Positions 42,257-54,247 of a stretch of DNA of 64,000 bases are shown here, piece after piece (position 1 is the stretch's first letter; each line of letters opens with the position of its first letter). The notes below the pieces were generated by a model. It was not told the origin of the DNA. It saw only the letters and a list, made by a program, of their open reading frames with translations, and ran no database searches. Source of the stretch: Azorinus chamasolen (Eukaryota > Mollusca > Bivalvia > Cardiida > Solecurtidae); NCBI GenBank assembly GCA_963576725.1, contig OY755242.1, positions 4,407,093 to 4,471,092 of the forward strand, read 5' to 3'. Both the position numbers and the translations under genes were made by a program.

Positions 42257-42640
42257 TTTATATGCCCCCCCCCCCCGATCAAATATGTGGGGCATATTGT
42301 TTTTGCCCCGTCTGTCTGTCTGTTTGATTTTAACGTTTCAACCAGTAAAGATAGAGACTTTGATATTTGGCATGCATGTGTATCTCATAAAGCTGCACAT
42401 TTTGAGGGGTGAAATTTCAAGATCAAGGTCATCCTACAAGGCCAGAGGTCAGATATATAGGTCAAATCTACGACTTTAACATTGGTCATAACTTCTCAAC
42501 CGGTACAGATAGAGACTTGATATTTGGCATGCATGTGTATCCCATGAAGCTGCACATTTTGTGGGGGTGACATGTCAAGGTCATCCTTCAGGGTCAAAGC
42601 TCAGATTGGGCGGGGGCATAGTGTTTCACAAACACATCTT
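42257..42640 (+). repeat. Dispersed 'ggggcatattgttt' repeat splitting the array
   Basis: Starts at a poly-C run, 'gatcaaatatgtggggcata', (ctgt)n, then two tandem segments containing 'gatatttggcatgcatgtgt' and 'gctgcacattttg', ending 'gcgggggcatagtgtttcac'. I recall it as typical of bivalves. It lies between two arrays sharing the phrase 'cattgtttatg', so it probably inserted into one array. Confidence 0.75.
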
Positions 42641-43115
42641 ATTATGTTTTTTCGTAGATCTTATCATTTATGTTTTGTCTCGGGTTTTAGTAAGTTTTTA
42701 TTCTGGTCACATTGTTAATACTTTACTCGTGTTTCATTGTTTATGCTTTTGTCTCGGGTGTCATTGTTTATGTATTGACTCGCGTTTCATTGATTATGCC
42801 ATTGTTTCGGGTTTCACTGTTTATGTATTGTCTCGTGCTTCATTGTTTATCCTTTTATTTCAGGTCTTATTGTTTATCTATTGTCTGTGATCTCACTGTT
42901 TATGTATTGTCTCGTGCTTCATTGTTTATCCTTTTATTTCAGGTCTTATTGTTTATCTATTGTCTGGGATCTCACTGTTTATGTATTGTCTCGTGCTTCA
43001 TTGTTTATCCTTTTATTTCAGGTCTTATTGTTTATCTATTGTCTGGGATCTCATTGTTTATCTATTGTCTCTTGTTTCATTGTTTATGCTTTTGTTTCAG
43101 ATGGCCTGCGGTTTT
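42641..43115. repeat. About 79-bp tandem array related to the 52-bp array
   Basis: Units combine 'tgtttatgtattgtctcgtg', 'cttcattgtttatcctttta' and 'tttcaggtcttattgtttat'. The two best copies start near 42892 and 42971; the left part is irregular. Confidence 0.88.
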
Positions 43116-43594
43116 TAGGAGTTATTTCCCGTTGATACACAAATATAATATATTCATTGCCCTTATCCCATGCTGAAGGCAGAGGGATACTTTTTTCGGT
43201 TTGTCCATCCATAAAGATACTTTTTTTCGGGTTGTCCATCCATAAAGATCCCCCCATCTACCCCTCCCCACCCATAGTTTGATGTTTTACTAGGTAATAC
43301 CTTTGGCAGGATATCAATTCTATGAATTTGCTTATTAAATTTTGTAGTGGACCCTGCGACCCGTTTTCTTAGTAACGTTGAAACATGTAGTAATCGCTAC
43401 AAACTGGTTACAACGGGGTAGTAACGTTGCATGTATATAACATTAAATACTAATCTAATATAAGACGCCCCCCCCCCCCCCCTGTGTGTGGCTGTAATGT
43501 TCGCTCAGTTGTTATAACCCTTTTCTACATTGTAACAATACCTGAATAGTCATAAGTGAGAAAGGATCACCTTGTCATTGTGACAGATGTACTT
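43116..43594. other. No gene; short duplication and poly-C
   Basis: 'acttttttcggtttgtccat' + 'ccataaagata' is duplicated at 43180-43250, and a poly-C run lies at 43468-43481. Otherwise nothing recognised. Confidence 0.45.
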
Positions 43595-43759
43595 CAGTAG
43601 AACCTATCTTAAGCGGCCAATAATTGATTGAACATAGATGTTGCTTAATGCAGGACAAAAGTAATACAGAAAGCTCCTATACCTACATTCAGCTACCATC
43701 TGCATTGCAGATCCATAATTAGACGTCTGTTCGATGACTGCTTAAGACAGATTCTACTG
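43595..43759. mobile_element. Family B2 MITE, right hairpin arm deleted
   Basis: CAGTAGAACCTATCTTAAGC to 'gcttaagacagattctactg'. Left arm 'gcttaatgcaggacaaaagt ... gaaagctcctata' is followed directly by 'cctacattcagctacc'. Confidence 0.8.
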
Positions 43760-43764
43760 TAGTC

Positions 43765-45140
43765 TCGATAATATATACCCCTTGAATGATGCTGGATAAT
43801 ATATACCCCTTGAATGATGCTGGATAATATCTACCCCTTGAATGATGCTAGATAATATATACCCCTTGAATGATGTTAGATAATATATACCCCTTGAATG
43901 ATGCTAGATAATATATACCCCTTGAATGATGCTAGATAATATATACCCCTTGAATGATGTTAGATGATATATACCACTTGAATGATGCTAGATAATATAT
44001 ACACATTGAATGATACTAGATAATATATACCCCTTGAATGATACAAGATAATATATACCCCTTGAATGATGCTAGATAATATATACCCCTTGAATGATGC
44101 TAGATAATATATACACATTGAATGATACTAGATAATATATACCCCTTGAATGATACAAGATAATATATACCCCTTGAATGATGCTAGATAATATATACCC
44201 CTTGAATGATGTTAGATAATATATACACATTGAATGATACTAGATAATATATACCCCTTGAATGATACTAGATAATATATACCCCTTGAATGATGCTAGA
44301 TAATATATACACATTGAATGATACTAGATAATATATACCCCTTGAATGATGCTAGATAATATATACCCCTTGAATGATGTTAGATAATATATACACATTG
44401 AATGATACTAGATAATATATACCCCTTGAATGATACTAGATAATATATACCCCTTGAATGATGCTAGATAATATATACACATTGAATGAGGCTAGATAAT
44501 ATATACCCCTTGAATGATGCTAGATAATATATACACATTGAATGATACTAGATAAAATATACCCCTTGAATGATACAAAATAATATATACCCCTTGAATG
44601 ATGCTAGATAATATATACACATTGAATGATACTAGATAATATATACCCCTTGAATGATGCTAGATAATATATACACATTGAATGATACTAGATAATATAT
44701 ACCCCTTGAATGATGTTAGATAATATATACCCCTTGAATGATGCTAGATAATATATACCCCTTGAATGATACATAGAGAATATATACCCCTTGAATGATA
44801 CTAGATAATATATACCCCTTGAATGATGCTAGATAATATATTGAATGGTGCTAGATAATATATACCCCTTGAATGATGCTAGATAATATATTGAATGATG
44901 CTAGATAATATATACCCCTTGAATGATGCTAGATAATATATACCCCTTGAATGATGCTAGATAATATATACCCCTTGAATGGTGCTAGATAATATATACC
45001 CCTTGAATGATGCTAGATAATATATTGAATGATGCTAAATAATATATACCCCTTGAATGATGCTAGATAATATATTGAATGATGCTAGATAATATATACA
45101 CCGTGAATGATGCTAGATAATATACACCCCTTAAACGATG
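43765..45140. repeat. 28-bp satellite with variant units
   Basis: About 50 copies of 'tagataatatataccccttg' + 'aatgatgc'. Variants 'acacattgaatgatac' and a shortened 'taatatattgaatgatgc' recur at regular spacing (variant about every third or fourth unit between 43990 and 44700), indicating block amplification. Confidence 0.97.
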
Positions 45141-45204
45141 CTAGATTGTCAAAGTGGAATGATCCATTTATGTTAATGAAATAGTCCAATATAAACTTTG
45201 CTAC

Positions 45205-45290
45205 TTTGAATTACAAACAGCACAGGACCGGATCAGACGGCTTCTCATGGAGTCTTCTGATCTGGGTCAACACTGTAACAAATGTCAGTA
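45205..45290. mobile_element. C/H-type hairpin remnant
   Basis: 'aaacagcacaggaccggatc' faces 'gatctgggtcaacactgt' with apex ggcttctcatggagtc. Confidence 0.55.
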
Positions 45291-45514
45291 TACTCGTTCC
45301 CCGCATTCAAAGATTTGACGAAAACTGATGGAGTACCAGTAGCTGCAGATAACACGGAATTTTCACTGAGATATGTGGCAGTAAATATATTGTTTGTTTC
45401 AACATAAATAACTACTATACAGCTCGTTCGCAAAAGGCCCTGCAAACCTAAACAATGGGTTTGGATCCAGTTGGCGCTTTATCCTCTCACCAGAATCCAA
45501 ACTCTCTACCTGCC

Positions 45515-45688
45515 TTTCTATGCCTTTCCAAACAGAGAAGACCAAGCTCAGATGGATAGGGGCCGTCTGATCAGTCTGTTCTGTTTGATATGACTAGTTT
45601 TTTGCATGTTTAAAAAATTCTATGTTCATATGTCATTATAATTTTTCTTCTAATCAAAATTTTTCTCAGCACGCTGATGGTTAATAAC
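45515..45688 (-). mobile_element. Family C2 MITE, decayed
   Basis: 'ctatgcctttccaaacagag', 'ggggccgtctgatcagtctg', 'ttcatatgtcattataattt', end 'gctgatggttaa'. Confidence 0.5.
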
Positions 45689-45719
45689 ACCCCACCCCGA
45701 CTAAAGATACCACTGATAC

Positions 45720-47780
45720 TCTCTAAGCAATGTAGACTTCGACATACAGTAGACTTCGTCGTGCTGTTGACTTAGACATTCTGTCGTTATCGACATACTC
45801 ATCACCTGTATGTAGACTTTGATTTGCTGTTCGACATACTTTTGACTTCGACATTCTGTTGACTTCGACGACTTCGACATTCTGTTGATCTCGACATATT
45901 CTATGAAGACTTCGATATGCTATACAATTCAGTTTGCTGTTTACGTCGATATGATTTTGACTTTGATACACAGCCTGTAAACTTCGAGATGCTGTTGACT
46001 TCGATATACTGTCTGTTGATTTTGATATGCTATTATCTTCGACATACTGACTGTTGACTTCGACGTACCGTCTGTTGACTTCGACATACTGTCTGTTTAC
46101 TTCACATGCTATTGACTTCAACATACTGTCGGTTGACTTCGACATACTGACTGTTGACTTCGACATGCTGTCTGTTGACTTCCAAAAACTGTCTATTGAC
46201 TTCGACATGCTGTCTGTTGGCTTCGAAATGCTGTCTGTTGACTTCGATATGTTGTCTGTTGACTTCGACATGTTGTCTGTCGACTTCGACATACTGTCTG
46301 TTGACTTCGACATACTGTTTGTTGACTTCGACATACAATTGACTTCGACAGACTGTCTATTGACTTCGACATGCTGTTTGTTGACTTCGACATACTGTCT
46401 GTAGACTTCGACATGCTGTATGTTGACATCTACATTATGTCTGTTAACTTCGACATACTGTATGTTGACTTCGACATTCTATTGTCTTCGACATACTGTC
46501 TATTTACTTTGACATGCTGTCTGTTGACTTCGACATACTGTCTGTGCACTTCGACATGCTGTTGACTTCGGCATACTGTCTGTTGACTTCGACAGACTGT
46601 TTGTTGACTTCGACACACTGTATGTTGAATTCGACATGCTATTGACTTCGACATACTGTCTGTTGACTTCGAGATGCTGTCTATTGACATCGAAATGCTG
46701 TCTGTTGACTTAGACATTTTGTATATTGACTTCGACATACTGTATGTTGACTTCGACATGCTATTGACTTCGACATACTGTCTGTTGTCTTCGACATACT
46801 GTCAGGTGACTTCGAGATACTGTCTGTTGACTTCGACATACTGTCAGTTGACTTCGAGATACTGTCTGCTGACTTCTATTGGCATCGGAATGCTGTTTGT
46901 TGACCTAGACATTATTTATGTTGACTTCGACATACTTTCAGTTCACTTCGACATACTGTCTGTTGACTTCGACATGCTATTGATTTCGCCATACTGTCTG
47001 TTGACTTCGACATACTGTCACTGTCTGTTGCCTTCGACATACTGTCTGTTGACTCGAACATACTGTCTGTTGACTTCGACATACTGTCAATTGACTTCGC
47101 CATACTGTCTGTTGACATCGACATGTTGTCTGTTGATTTCGACATACTATCTATTGACTTCGATATGTTATTGACTTCGACATACTGTTTATTGACTTCG
47201 CTAGACATACTGTTGATTTCGACATACTGTTTATTGACTTCGACATAGTGTATGTTGAATTCGACATGCTATTGACATCGACATACTGTTTGTTGATTTC
47301 GACATGCTGTCTGTTGACTTCGACATACTGTCTTATGACGTCGACATGTTATTGACTTAGACATACTGTCTGTTGACTTCGACATACTGTCATTTGGCTT
47401 CGACATGCTGTCTGTTGACCTCGACATGCTATTGACTTCGACATACTGTCTGTTGACATCGACATGCTGTCTGTTGACTTCGACATACTGTCTGTTGACA
47501 TCGACATGCTGTCTGTTGACATCGACATGCTGTCTGTTGACTTCGCATATAATGTCTATTAACTTCGACATGCTATTGACTTAGACATACTATTTATTGA
47601 CTTCGACATACTCTCTGTTAAATTCGACATACTGTCTGTTGATTTCGACATGGTATTATCTTTGACATTCTGACATACAGTCTATTAACTTCGATATGCT
47701 GTCTGTTGACTTCGACAGATTGTCTGTTGACTTCAACATGCTATTGACTTTGATGTACTGTTTGTAGACTTTGACTTTCT
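45720..47780. repeat. 2-kb array of a 21-bp unit
   Basis: About 90 to 95 units of 'gacttcgacatactgtctgtt' cut to seven codons, with frequent 'atgct' and loss variants such as 'atgctattgacttcgac'. As 21 is divisible by three, frames stay open on both strands: minus strand repeats 'MSKSTDS' (for example 45723-46334), plus strand repeats 'MLSVDFD'. There is no start, splice or composition signal for a real protein. Confidence 0.96.
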
Positions 47781-48055
47781 ACGTCCTCCAGGGCTTCATC
47801 GTTTGTCTTATTTTATAATAAACTAATCCTGCAACTAGATGCTTGTTCTTTAATTCGACAACTGGATTGTATCTGCACTGTTTTCAAAACTGTTATTGTA
47901 TATATTTTGGTTGCACATTACTTTTGCAGCTTAATTACCTCTTTCATCAGCGAAGTTGCTGTCACGCGACTCACAGTACTTCCTGTAGCGGGCGAATCAG
48001 TGATCCACTTTGCCGACTGGTTGGATCCAGAGGAGACGCAAAGGGGGTGATCCCC

Positions 48056-48189
48056 AGAGCAAAAATTGCAACACAAAAAGAGAAAATTGCAGACTCGGTT
48101 TTATTGAGTCTGTTCATGAACAGTAATTGAAAGTGCAACACTGCTCACGCCCCGTAGCACCGGCTTAAGCGGTATTCAATTTTCAGAAC
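48056..48189 (+). repeat. Dispersed repeat R130, copy 2
   Basis: 'agcaaaaattgcaacacaaa' through 'gcagactcggttttattgag', 'cgtagcaccggcttaagcgg' to 'tattcaattttcag'. It is preceded by 'ggatccagaggagacgcaaa', which I cannot assign. Confidence 0.75.
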
Positions 48190-48299
48190 AAGAAGTACTG
48201 AAATTCATGATCTCGACGGATCAGAAGGTATAACAACACTGAAGTCGAAAACCAGTTGGATCTTAAAGAGATGGCCATACATGGAGTATTACAGAATAA

Positions 48300-48555
48300 A
48301 CCATCCTTATTCCACTCACGAAGCCAATAATGTGGCTACTCATTAGAATTGTCTCGTTGAGGCGATTCTAATGAGTAGTCCAGATGTCCAGATAAGATGC
48401 GTAAATTTCAACACTTTCAAAACTGCTCCTCTATTTCTCCAAACCCTATACTGTGACAACTCTTTAGGATCGTCTCTTCGAGATGATTTTAAAGAGTGAT
48501 CACAGTATAGGGTTTGGTGGAGAAATGGCAATTTTAGTATATGGGTACGCAAGTT
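48300..48555 (-). mobile_element. Family F element, copy F4, with a second hairpin
   Basis: The main stem 48437-48523 ('ctccaaaccctatactgtga ... atcgtctcttcgagatgat') matches F1. A separate stem at 48333-48378 ('ctactcattagaattgtctc' and complement) adds a second palindrome. It ends about 120 bp upstream of the glycosyltransferase exon. Confidence 0.75.
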
Positions 48556-48649
48556 TTGGTAGTCACAATTATGGGTGTGTATGAAAAACAAAGAACATGT
48601 ATTTGTGAAAAGCTTAGTTTATCTCCGTTTTTATCAAGGAGTAAATACA

Positions 48650-48687
48650 TGTTAGCTTCTCTATTTTCCACTTCAGATTGACACACG
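48650..48687 (+). other. Splice acceptor and 5' leader of the glycosyltransferase exon
   Basis: Pyrimidine-rich 'cttctctattttccacttcag' cut at AG 48675-48676, leaving an 11-base leader before the ATG. It implies at least one upstream non-coding exon. Confidence 0.5.
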
Positions 48688-49902
48688 ATGTTGAAATGTC
48701 GGATGAGGGTTGTTTCAATTTTAATTATAACCACCGTCATACTTGTTTCAATCCTGAGGTCCGAAGAGCTTTACAGGATAGCCAACCTTGGCAAAGGACT
48801 ACGGAACTCATTTGTTAGCCAGCCAATGACATTATGGACGGTAAAGAGCCAACCCTTAGAACATGATAGTCCTACTGTAAATCATACTGCAGAATCGAAT
48901 AACAAGAGAGGCGTAACAAAGAAGGACGCTACCGATCGAACGAGCGCGTTTAGGCAAGCTGTCGAGGACACAACTGTCCGCCCCATGCTTAAAGCTAAAT
49001 TCGAAGAAAGAAAAAGAAATACATTTCAGTGGTTTCCAGAATCCAAGAGATACGATTTTCCGTTGTCTACATTACCGGAACCATATCTCATAAACAATAA
49101 AGTTGCATGTGCATCTGTTGTCAATCTGGATTATGTATTCCTTGTATCTTCGGCGCCATCGCACATGGATCATAGAAAGTATATCCGTGACACCTGGGGT
49201 AATCACACTTTATACAAACCGAAAGAAGTGAGGGTAGTGTTTGTTATAGGTCGAATTAAAGCCATGGATATACAGCAATCAATTGACCTGGAAATTGAAC
49301 GTTTTGGTGATATACTTCAAGGGACTTTTGATGACAGTTATCCTAATCTTATTCATAAGACCGTCCTTGGTTTGAGATGGGCCTCCGAAAATTGTATGCA
49401 CAGTAAAATTATTGTTAAAATGGACGATGATGTGTTCGTTAATATGTTTAGATTTTTATATGATGCAAACAATACATACGACCGTGCGTCAATGGAAATG
49501 TTTTGTTATTCAAGAGCAAATGGAACGAGTCCTATTCAACGAGACATGGGGAAATGGAAAATAGGATTCGAATATTTTAAAAATATGACATATTTTCCAT
49601 TCGTGCATTGTAATGGTTTCTTCGTTGTCATGACAGCGGATTTAATCCCCGTGCTTTACAAAAGCGCAACGGAAACGCCAATTTTGATACTAGATGATGT
49701 TTGGCTGACGGGCATTCTACCAACAAAGCTCGGAAATGTCACTGTTACTAAGCTAAAGTCACTGAGTTACGACGATGTTAGGGCATTCGGCTGTTTTAAT
49801 TCTACAACTGAACGCTGTGGTATAACAGCAGTAAACCTCTCTGGAAGAGTGGACAAATACAAAATGTGGAATAACTGTGTATCGAATCAACATGGCAGAT
49901 AA
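48688..49902 (+). CDS. Family-31 glycosyltransferase, beta-1,3-galactosyltransferase-like
   Basis: 404 residues in one exon. A short cytoplasmic tail, a signal-anchor segment at about 7-23 ('VVSILIITTVILVSIL') and a Ser/Thr/Lys-rich stem to about 135 give the type II Golgi layout. The catalytic part shows family motifs in order: 'FLVSSAPSHMDHRKYIRDTW' (151-170), 'VVFVIG' (183-188), 'ERFGDILQGTFDDSYPNLIH' (204-223) with KT at 224-225, the metal-binding 'KMDDDVFVN' (DDD 246-248), 'HCNGFFVVMTADLIPVLY' (307-324) and 'LDDVWLTGIL' (335-344). Sites for N-glycosylation include N65, N172, N261, N278, N299, N350, N371 and N383. It should move a sugar, probably galactose or N-acetylglucosamine from its UDP form, onto a glycan in beta-1,3 linkage; the acceptor cannot be read. 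The usual Y-C-S-G-x-G-Y motif is H-C-N-G-F-F-V, and E-D-V is D-D-V. First ATG chosen because it gives the anchor and follows an acceptor. No damage seen. Confidence 0.92.
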   Translation: MLKCRMRVVSILIITTVILVSILRSEELYRIANLGKGLRNSFVSQPMTLWTVKSQPLEHDSPTVNHTAESNNKRGVTKKDATDRTSAFRQAVEDTTVRPMLKAKFEERKRNTFQWFPESKRYDFPLSTLPEPYLINNKVACASVVNLDYVFLVSSAPSHMDHRKYIRDTWGNHTLYKPKEVRVVFVIGRIKAMDIQQSIDLEIERFGDILQGTFDDSYPNLIHKTVLGLRWASENCMHSKIIVKMDDDVFVNMFRFLYDANNTYDRASMEMFCYSRANGTSPIQRDMGKWKIGFEYFKNMTYFPFVHCNGFFVVMTADLIPVLYKSATETPILILDDVWLTGILPTKLGNVTVTKLKSLSYDDVRAFGCFNSTTERCGITAVNLSGRVDKYKMWNNCVSNQHGR

Positions 49903-49914
49903 AACACACAAATG

Positions 49915-50165
49915 TTTCCCAGAATCATTTACTGCATGAATATTCATGTTCAAGATAATACCACCTTGAATATTGATGACTTTAATGTCTATAATAACAT
50001 ATTAAAACAGCAATATTAAATTATGGCACAACAACACAGCCCAGTCTACTTTTTATTCCAAAAGCAAATAGAGCAGATCCTGATCAAACGGCAAAAAGAG
50101 CAGACTGGTCAGACGGCTCCTATAGGGCTCTGATTGCAAATGTGTAGAAACGCATATATATCGTA
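49915..50165 (+). mobile_element. Family C2 MITE in the 3' flank of the glycosyltransferase
   Basis: 'tgcatgaatattcatgttca ... ttaatgtctataataacata', then a rearranged hairpin 'gcagatcctgatcaaacggc' / 'agactggtcagacggctcct'. It starts within about 15-30 bp of the stop codon, so the 3' untranslated region may include it. Confidence 0.6.
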
Positions 50166-50290
50166 CTAAAATCGTAATTTCTCGAAGAGACGATTCTAAT
50201 GAGTGGTCACAACGTATGGTTTGGTGAAGATATAAAGAAGTTATGGTTGAAAATGTTTTAATTTGCGCATCTTATCGGGGCCTCTGTTAT
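50163..50290 (+). mobile_element. Family F element, copy F5, one arm lost
   Basis: 'tactaaaatcgtaatttctc' jumps to 'gaagagacgattctaatgag', then 'ggtttggtgaagatataaag' and 'gttgaaaatgttttaatttg'. The left arm before the apex is deleted. Confidence 0.7.
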
Positions 50291-50419
50291 GAACATTCAG
50301 AATTTTCTAAAATTGTCAACTGATTTTTGTCTATTTTTTTTAAATAACCATAACAACACACATAGTGTCAAACGTCGAGTCATCGGCGTCTCATCTGGAT
50401 CCAAACTGTTGGCAAAGAT

Positions 50420-50861
50420 CATCGCTAGTTCGTCCCATAGAAATGTACGTAGTTACAGCCGTTGTACGCTGTATCGAAATAGAAATACGCTATAATTCAA
50501 GTCGAAACACCCCATAACTGGTCTATAAGGTATTGCCCTGGTCTGATAGCATGAATGGATATCGTGTTTTCACAATTTCTTCAAATGATATTTTTCTAAA
50601 AATCTCTACAAGCTTGATATTGATGTCGGCGAAAGTCATTACTTTCGGTTTGTGACTTCAAGCGTTGAAGCCAAAGACAATAATTTGTAGACGACATCAC
50701 AGACGGCAAGTTAGGCGTCATCTATATGACGAAGATCGTAAACTTGAAACTTGACGAAAGTGTGGAACTAGATCAAAATATTTGTTGACAGACTGTAAGA
50801 TCTAAAACGGGGAGTAGATAGGGTGTAGGGTATGAAATAAAGTTTAACGAAACGGTGTATC
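50420..50861. other. Unassigned, possible 5' part of the LINE
   Basis: No domain recognised; the retrotransposon homology that follows may extend into this stretch. Confidence 0.3.
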
Positions 50862-53490
50862 ATGATACAAAATCTATTTCTAAGCAGTGGAAATATTAGT
50901 TTGAATCCTTATATAGTTATTCAAATAATACCGATAATGATTCAGTCTGGGAGAAAACGGTTAACTCCGAGGTTGAAAATATCCGCTTATCACTGGAGCA
51001 AGTGTCTTCTGAAACAGTTCATATGTCTCAATACACTCTGTGAACTACCGGAATTGTGTAGACGCGGTAAAATATGTGGTTACGACAATGTGTATTATGA
51101 ACACATAATGTTTGGCGGTCCAAATTTACTTAATTAGGCTTGAATGAGACTGTTTTCTTCAATGCTTTCATTTGGTTATATCCCTCCAAAGTTTAACAGA
51201 TGTGTAATTGTAACGTTACACAAGGGAGGTGGCAAACGTAAAGATGAGCCACAAAACCATATGTTACGCTCACGTCCTTCATTCTTAAATTATTTAGAAG
51301 TATTCTGCTTCTACGCTTTGAACAGAACAATTTAGAAACACTTAGTCCTCAACAAGGCGGATTTCAACGAAGCCTAGTGTGCATCATGACGTCATTTGCA
51401 TTAAAAGAGACTGTCAATTTTGCGCGTGAAAATAACAGTAAGACGTTCGTTGCTTGCCGCGATATGACACGATGGTCTCATTTTTAAACTTAATGAAACT
51501 GGTATTGACAGTTGTTGTCTTAAATCTATTATAAGTTTATATAGCTCTATGCAGAACTGTGTAAGGTATAAAGGGTGTCTTTCTGACTGGTTCAGCGTTT
51601 CACAGGGTACCAGGCAAGGCGGGAAAACTTCGTCTATATTGTTTTTTTTATATATATAAACGAACTTAAAAAATTACTGGAAGAGTCGAATCTTGGATTC
51701 TGTATATATAATATGCCTTTCTCTAGTCCTACCGCTGCGTATGACATGACTCTACTCACCCTATCCAAAGACAGCCTTAATGAAATGCTCCATATATGCT
51801 ATAATTACTCCATGAAATGGAGGTTTGAGTATAACTCGAAGACGTGTGCGGTTGTTCTATATAATGAATCGAAGTCGAATTATGAAAAGTGTTCAAAAAT
51901 CTCGAAACTGGGAATCAATGTAATTAAGGAAGATCTAAAGTATGATAATTATCTCGGTATCATTTGTAACAAATTTAGTGATATGTGTGAGATCTCATGT
52001 AATAAACTGCGAGGCACACTGTTGAGTATAGATACCAGTGGGTTAAGCTCTAGTGCTCTTAATCACATTACACTTTTTAAAATATCATAGTCAGTCGTTA
52101 CACCGAATGCTTTGTATGGATATGAACTATGGAATTCACTTTCTCCAACCAATACAGGGGAGTTAAATAAAACTCGCCCGTTTTGCTTAAAATGTATCCA
52201 GAAGCTGTCTAAATATGCAAACAATGATGTATCGTATCAGTCAATATGTGGACTGTCAATTGTATATGCAATATATTATAGGAAACTCCAGTTTTTGGGA
52301 CAGTTCTGTAATTTACCCTGCCATTACTTAGCCAAACAAGTGTTTGTTCATAGACTATTTCGATACTGTAGTGGTGCAGAGAGACAATCCAGTGGTTTTA
52401 TACCGGATATTTTTAATATTCTACACAAGTTTATAAACTACTTACGTATATACACTACTTTATGGAAACTTCGAATTTTCCAAATAAGTATATGTGGAAA
52501 ACGGTGTTTAACAGGCACGTTTTTAACCTGCATATGACTCGCGTATTACACGTATTAGTGCTATCGTACCTACTGACAGATCCAGTGATATATTTCCAGA
52601 TATAGGTTCTGCCTATATTTGGCATGTTGCTCGCCTAAACCCATATAGTTGCATTTCTGTTTCAGTGCTATATGTATATATTTACAAAACTCATGTCAAC
52701 AAAATTTCCCGAATGTTGCAGTCTATGCTCTACCTCAATTGAGAATAATGTTATACACAAAATGATCCAATGCATAGGATTCTTGGGTATAGATAAAATT
52801 AATATAGACTATACATCTTGCAAACGTCTGAAGTTCATCTTTTGAAACCCTTTAGTTGCAGTTTCTTCTCAATCAACAAGACGGCCATTAGTTGTCTAAA
52901 GTTATTATACGCAATGACATTGCGATAAAGTCTAGTTTCCTTTTCTTCATGTGAAATAATTAGTTATCAACCCTTAATGGATTACGTACTTTTTAACACC
53001 CCCTAATTAATGTCTATGTCTTTTTATATTTCTTGCATTTTATTTCGGTAAGATTCGTTATGATTTCATAGCCTTCGCTGTCAGTAGCATCAATTGTACT
53101 GGCATGATTGGTGATAGGAATGATAATGATAAATGTGATGATGATAATGATAATATCAACAATGATCGTATAGTTGTTGTTGTTGTTGTTGTCATAATTG
53201 TCATTATTTCCAACCTTTTTTTAATCGAAGGTTATTCTTATCCTAGACCCCATCCCTTCAAAATATGGTTACGGTTTACCCCGGCTACTGATATTATTGT
53301 GTTCTATGTAATTGCGTATTGGTATGCCATGGCCGTGTTTTTCGTATTGTTTATTGTAAACTGTGTTCTGTCGAACTGTATATCATATATTGTTTCGTTC
53401 AATTTTGTATTTCCCATGCGTATGTGATTATCTTATATGTGTATATGTAGCTCTCTATGAATGGAGGTAATAAAGATCTATTATTACTAC
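50862..53490 (+). pseudogene. Decayed non-LTR retrotransposon (LINE), reverse transcriptase part
   Basis: Pieces of one reverse transcriptase appear in different frames: 'GYDNVYYEHIMFGGPNLLN' near 51073-51137; 'GYIPPKFNRCVIVTLHKGG' near 51173-51229; 'SQGTRQGG' near 51597-51621; a damaged catalytic motif where Y-A-D-D-M has become 'AAYDM' near 51733; and a C-terminal part with 'RKLQFLGQFCNLP' near 52281. Stops and frameshifts separate them, for example after 'FFLYI' near 51659. The 3' end is probably 'gaggtaataaagatct' followed by 'attattact' at 53462-53495. The enzyme would be inactive. I do not assign a clade. Confidence 0.8.
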
Positions 53491-54124
53491 TTAAAGCAGA
53501 CTTTGAAGACGACTTGCTAACGTCACATTAACTCTCCATTACCGGGAAATAACGTTTCAGATGAAGAGTGTTGAGGAGGGTTTTGAGGACTGTTCAATAC
53601 AGCCAAAGTCAGGCAGTTTATTTGAAATTTTTGAAAGGTTGTCTGCTGTAAAATTTGTGGATGACAATAGGTTTGTGAGATCGCCTGACACGAAGATCAT
53701 CCCTCTCTCGGGTGGTGTCGCCTCTGTCTAGGATGAGGTCGTCCATAGTCACACCGATCTAAGACAAGGTAAAGGTCAAGGTCATAGTCAAGGTCATCCC
53801 GTTCTATTACATGTTAAAGGGCAGGGTTAAGTGGCAGCCACAGCCACAAGGAATGGAAACAGGGTAAACTATACTATTTTCCCACTTTTCCCATTCATTA
53901 AGGTCCTTTATATTGTAGCATCGCCTTCCCATGTTAGACATTGTAAAGATCGATTTTTGTCAAAAGATGGTTTTAAAAAACTAGCAAACCAGTCGGGATG
54001 CTCCAAAACTGGTCCATTTCGAAGGAATAAATTGGATTAGCCATGGGGATCCCTAGTTGATACTTCACATGAAAGTACAATAGGAAATCAGAAAATACAG
54101 TTAGAAATTGACTGTTTGGGTGAT
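53491..54124. other. No recognised feature
   Basis: Contains 'ggtcaaggtcatagtcaagg' (53770-53800), a phrase frequent in molluscan repeats; no gene or palindrome seen. Confidence 0.35.
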
Positions 54125-54190
54125 AAACAGATTTGACTCCAATGAGACTCCGAATTACTCGACGTCTCATTTGGATCTAAACTGTTTGTA
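54125..54190. mobile_element. Family D hairpin remnant
   Basis: 'aacagatttgactccaatga' faces 'tcatttggatctaaactgtt' with apex gactccgaattactcgacgtc. Confidence 0.55.
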
Positions 54191-54247
54191 AATATGACCA
54201 AGTCGTGTTTTGGCTCAAACGAATATCAGCTTGTATTGTATCAATAA

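Noticed and set aside
45723..47571. Long frames of repeated SKSTDSM or LSVDFDM as genes
   Set aside because: They follow from a 21-bp unit and appear on both strands; no start context, splice sites or unique sequence.
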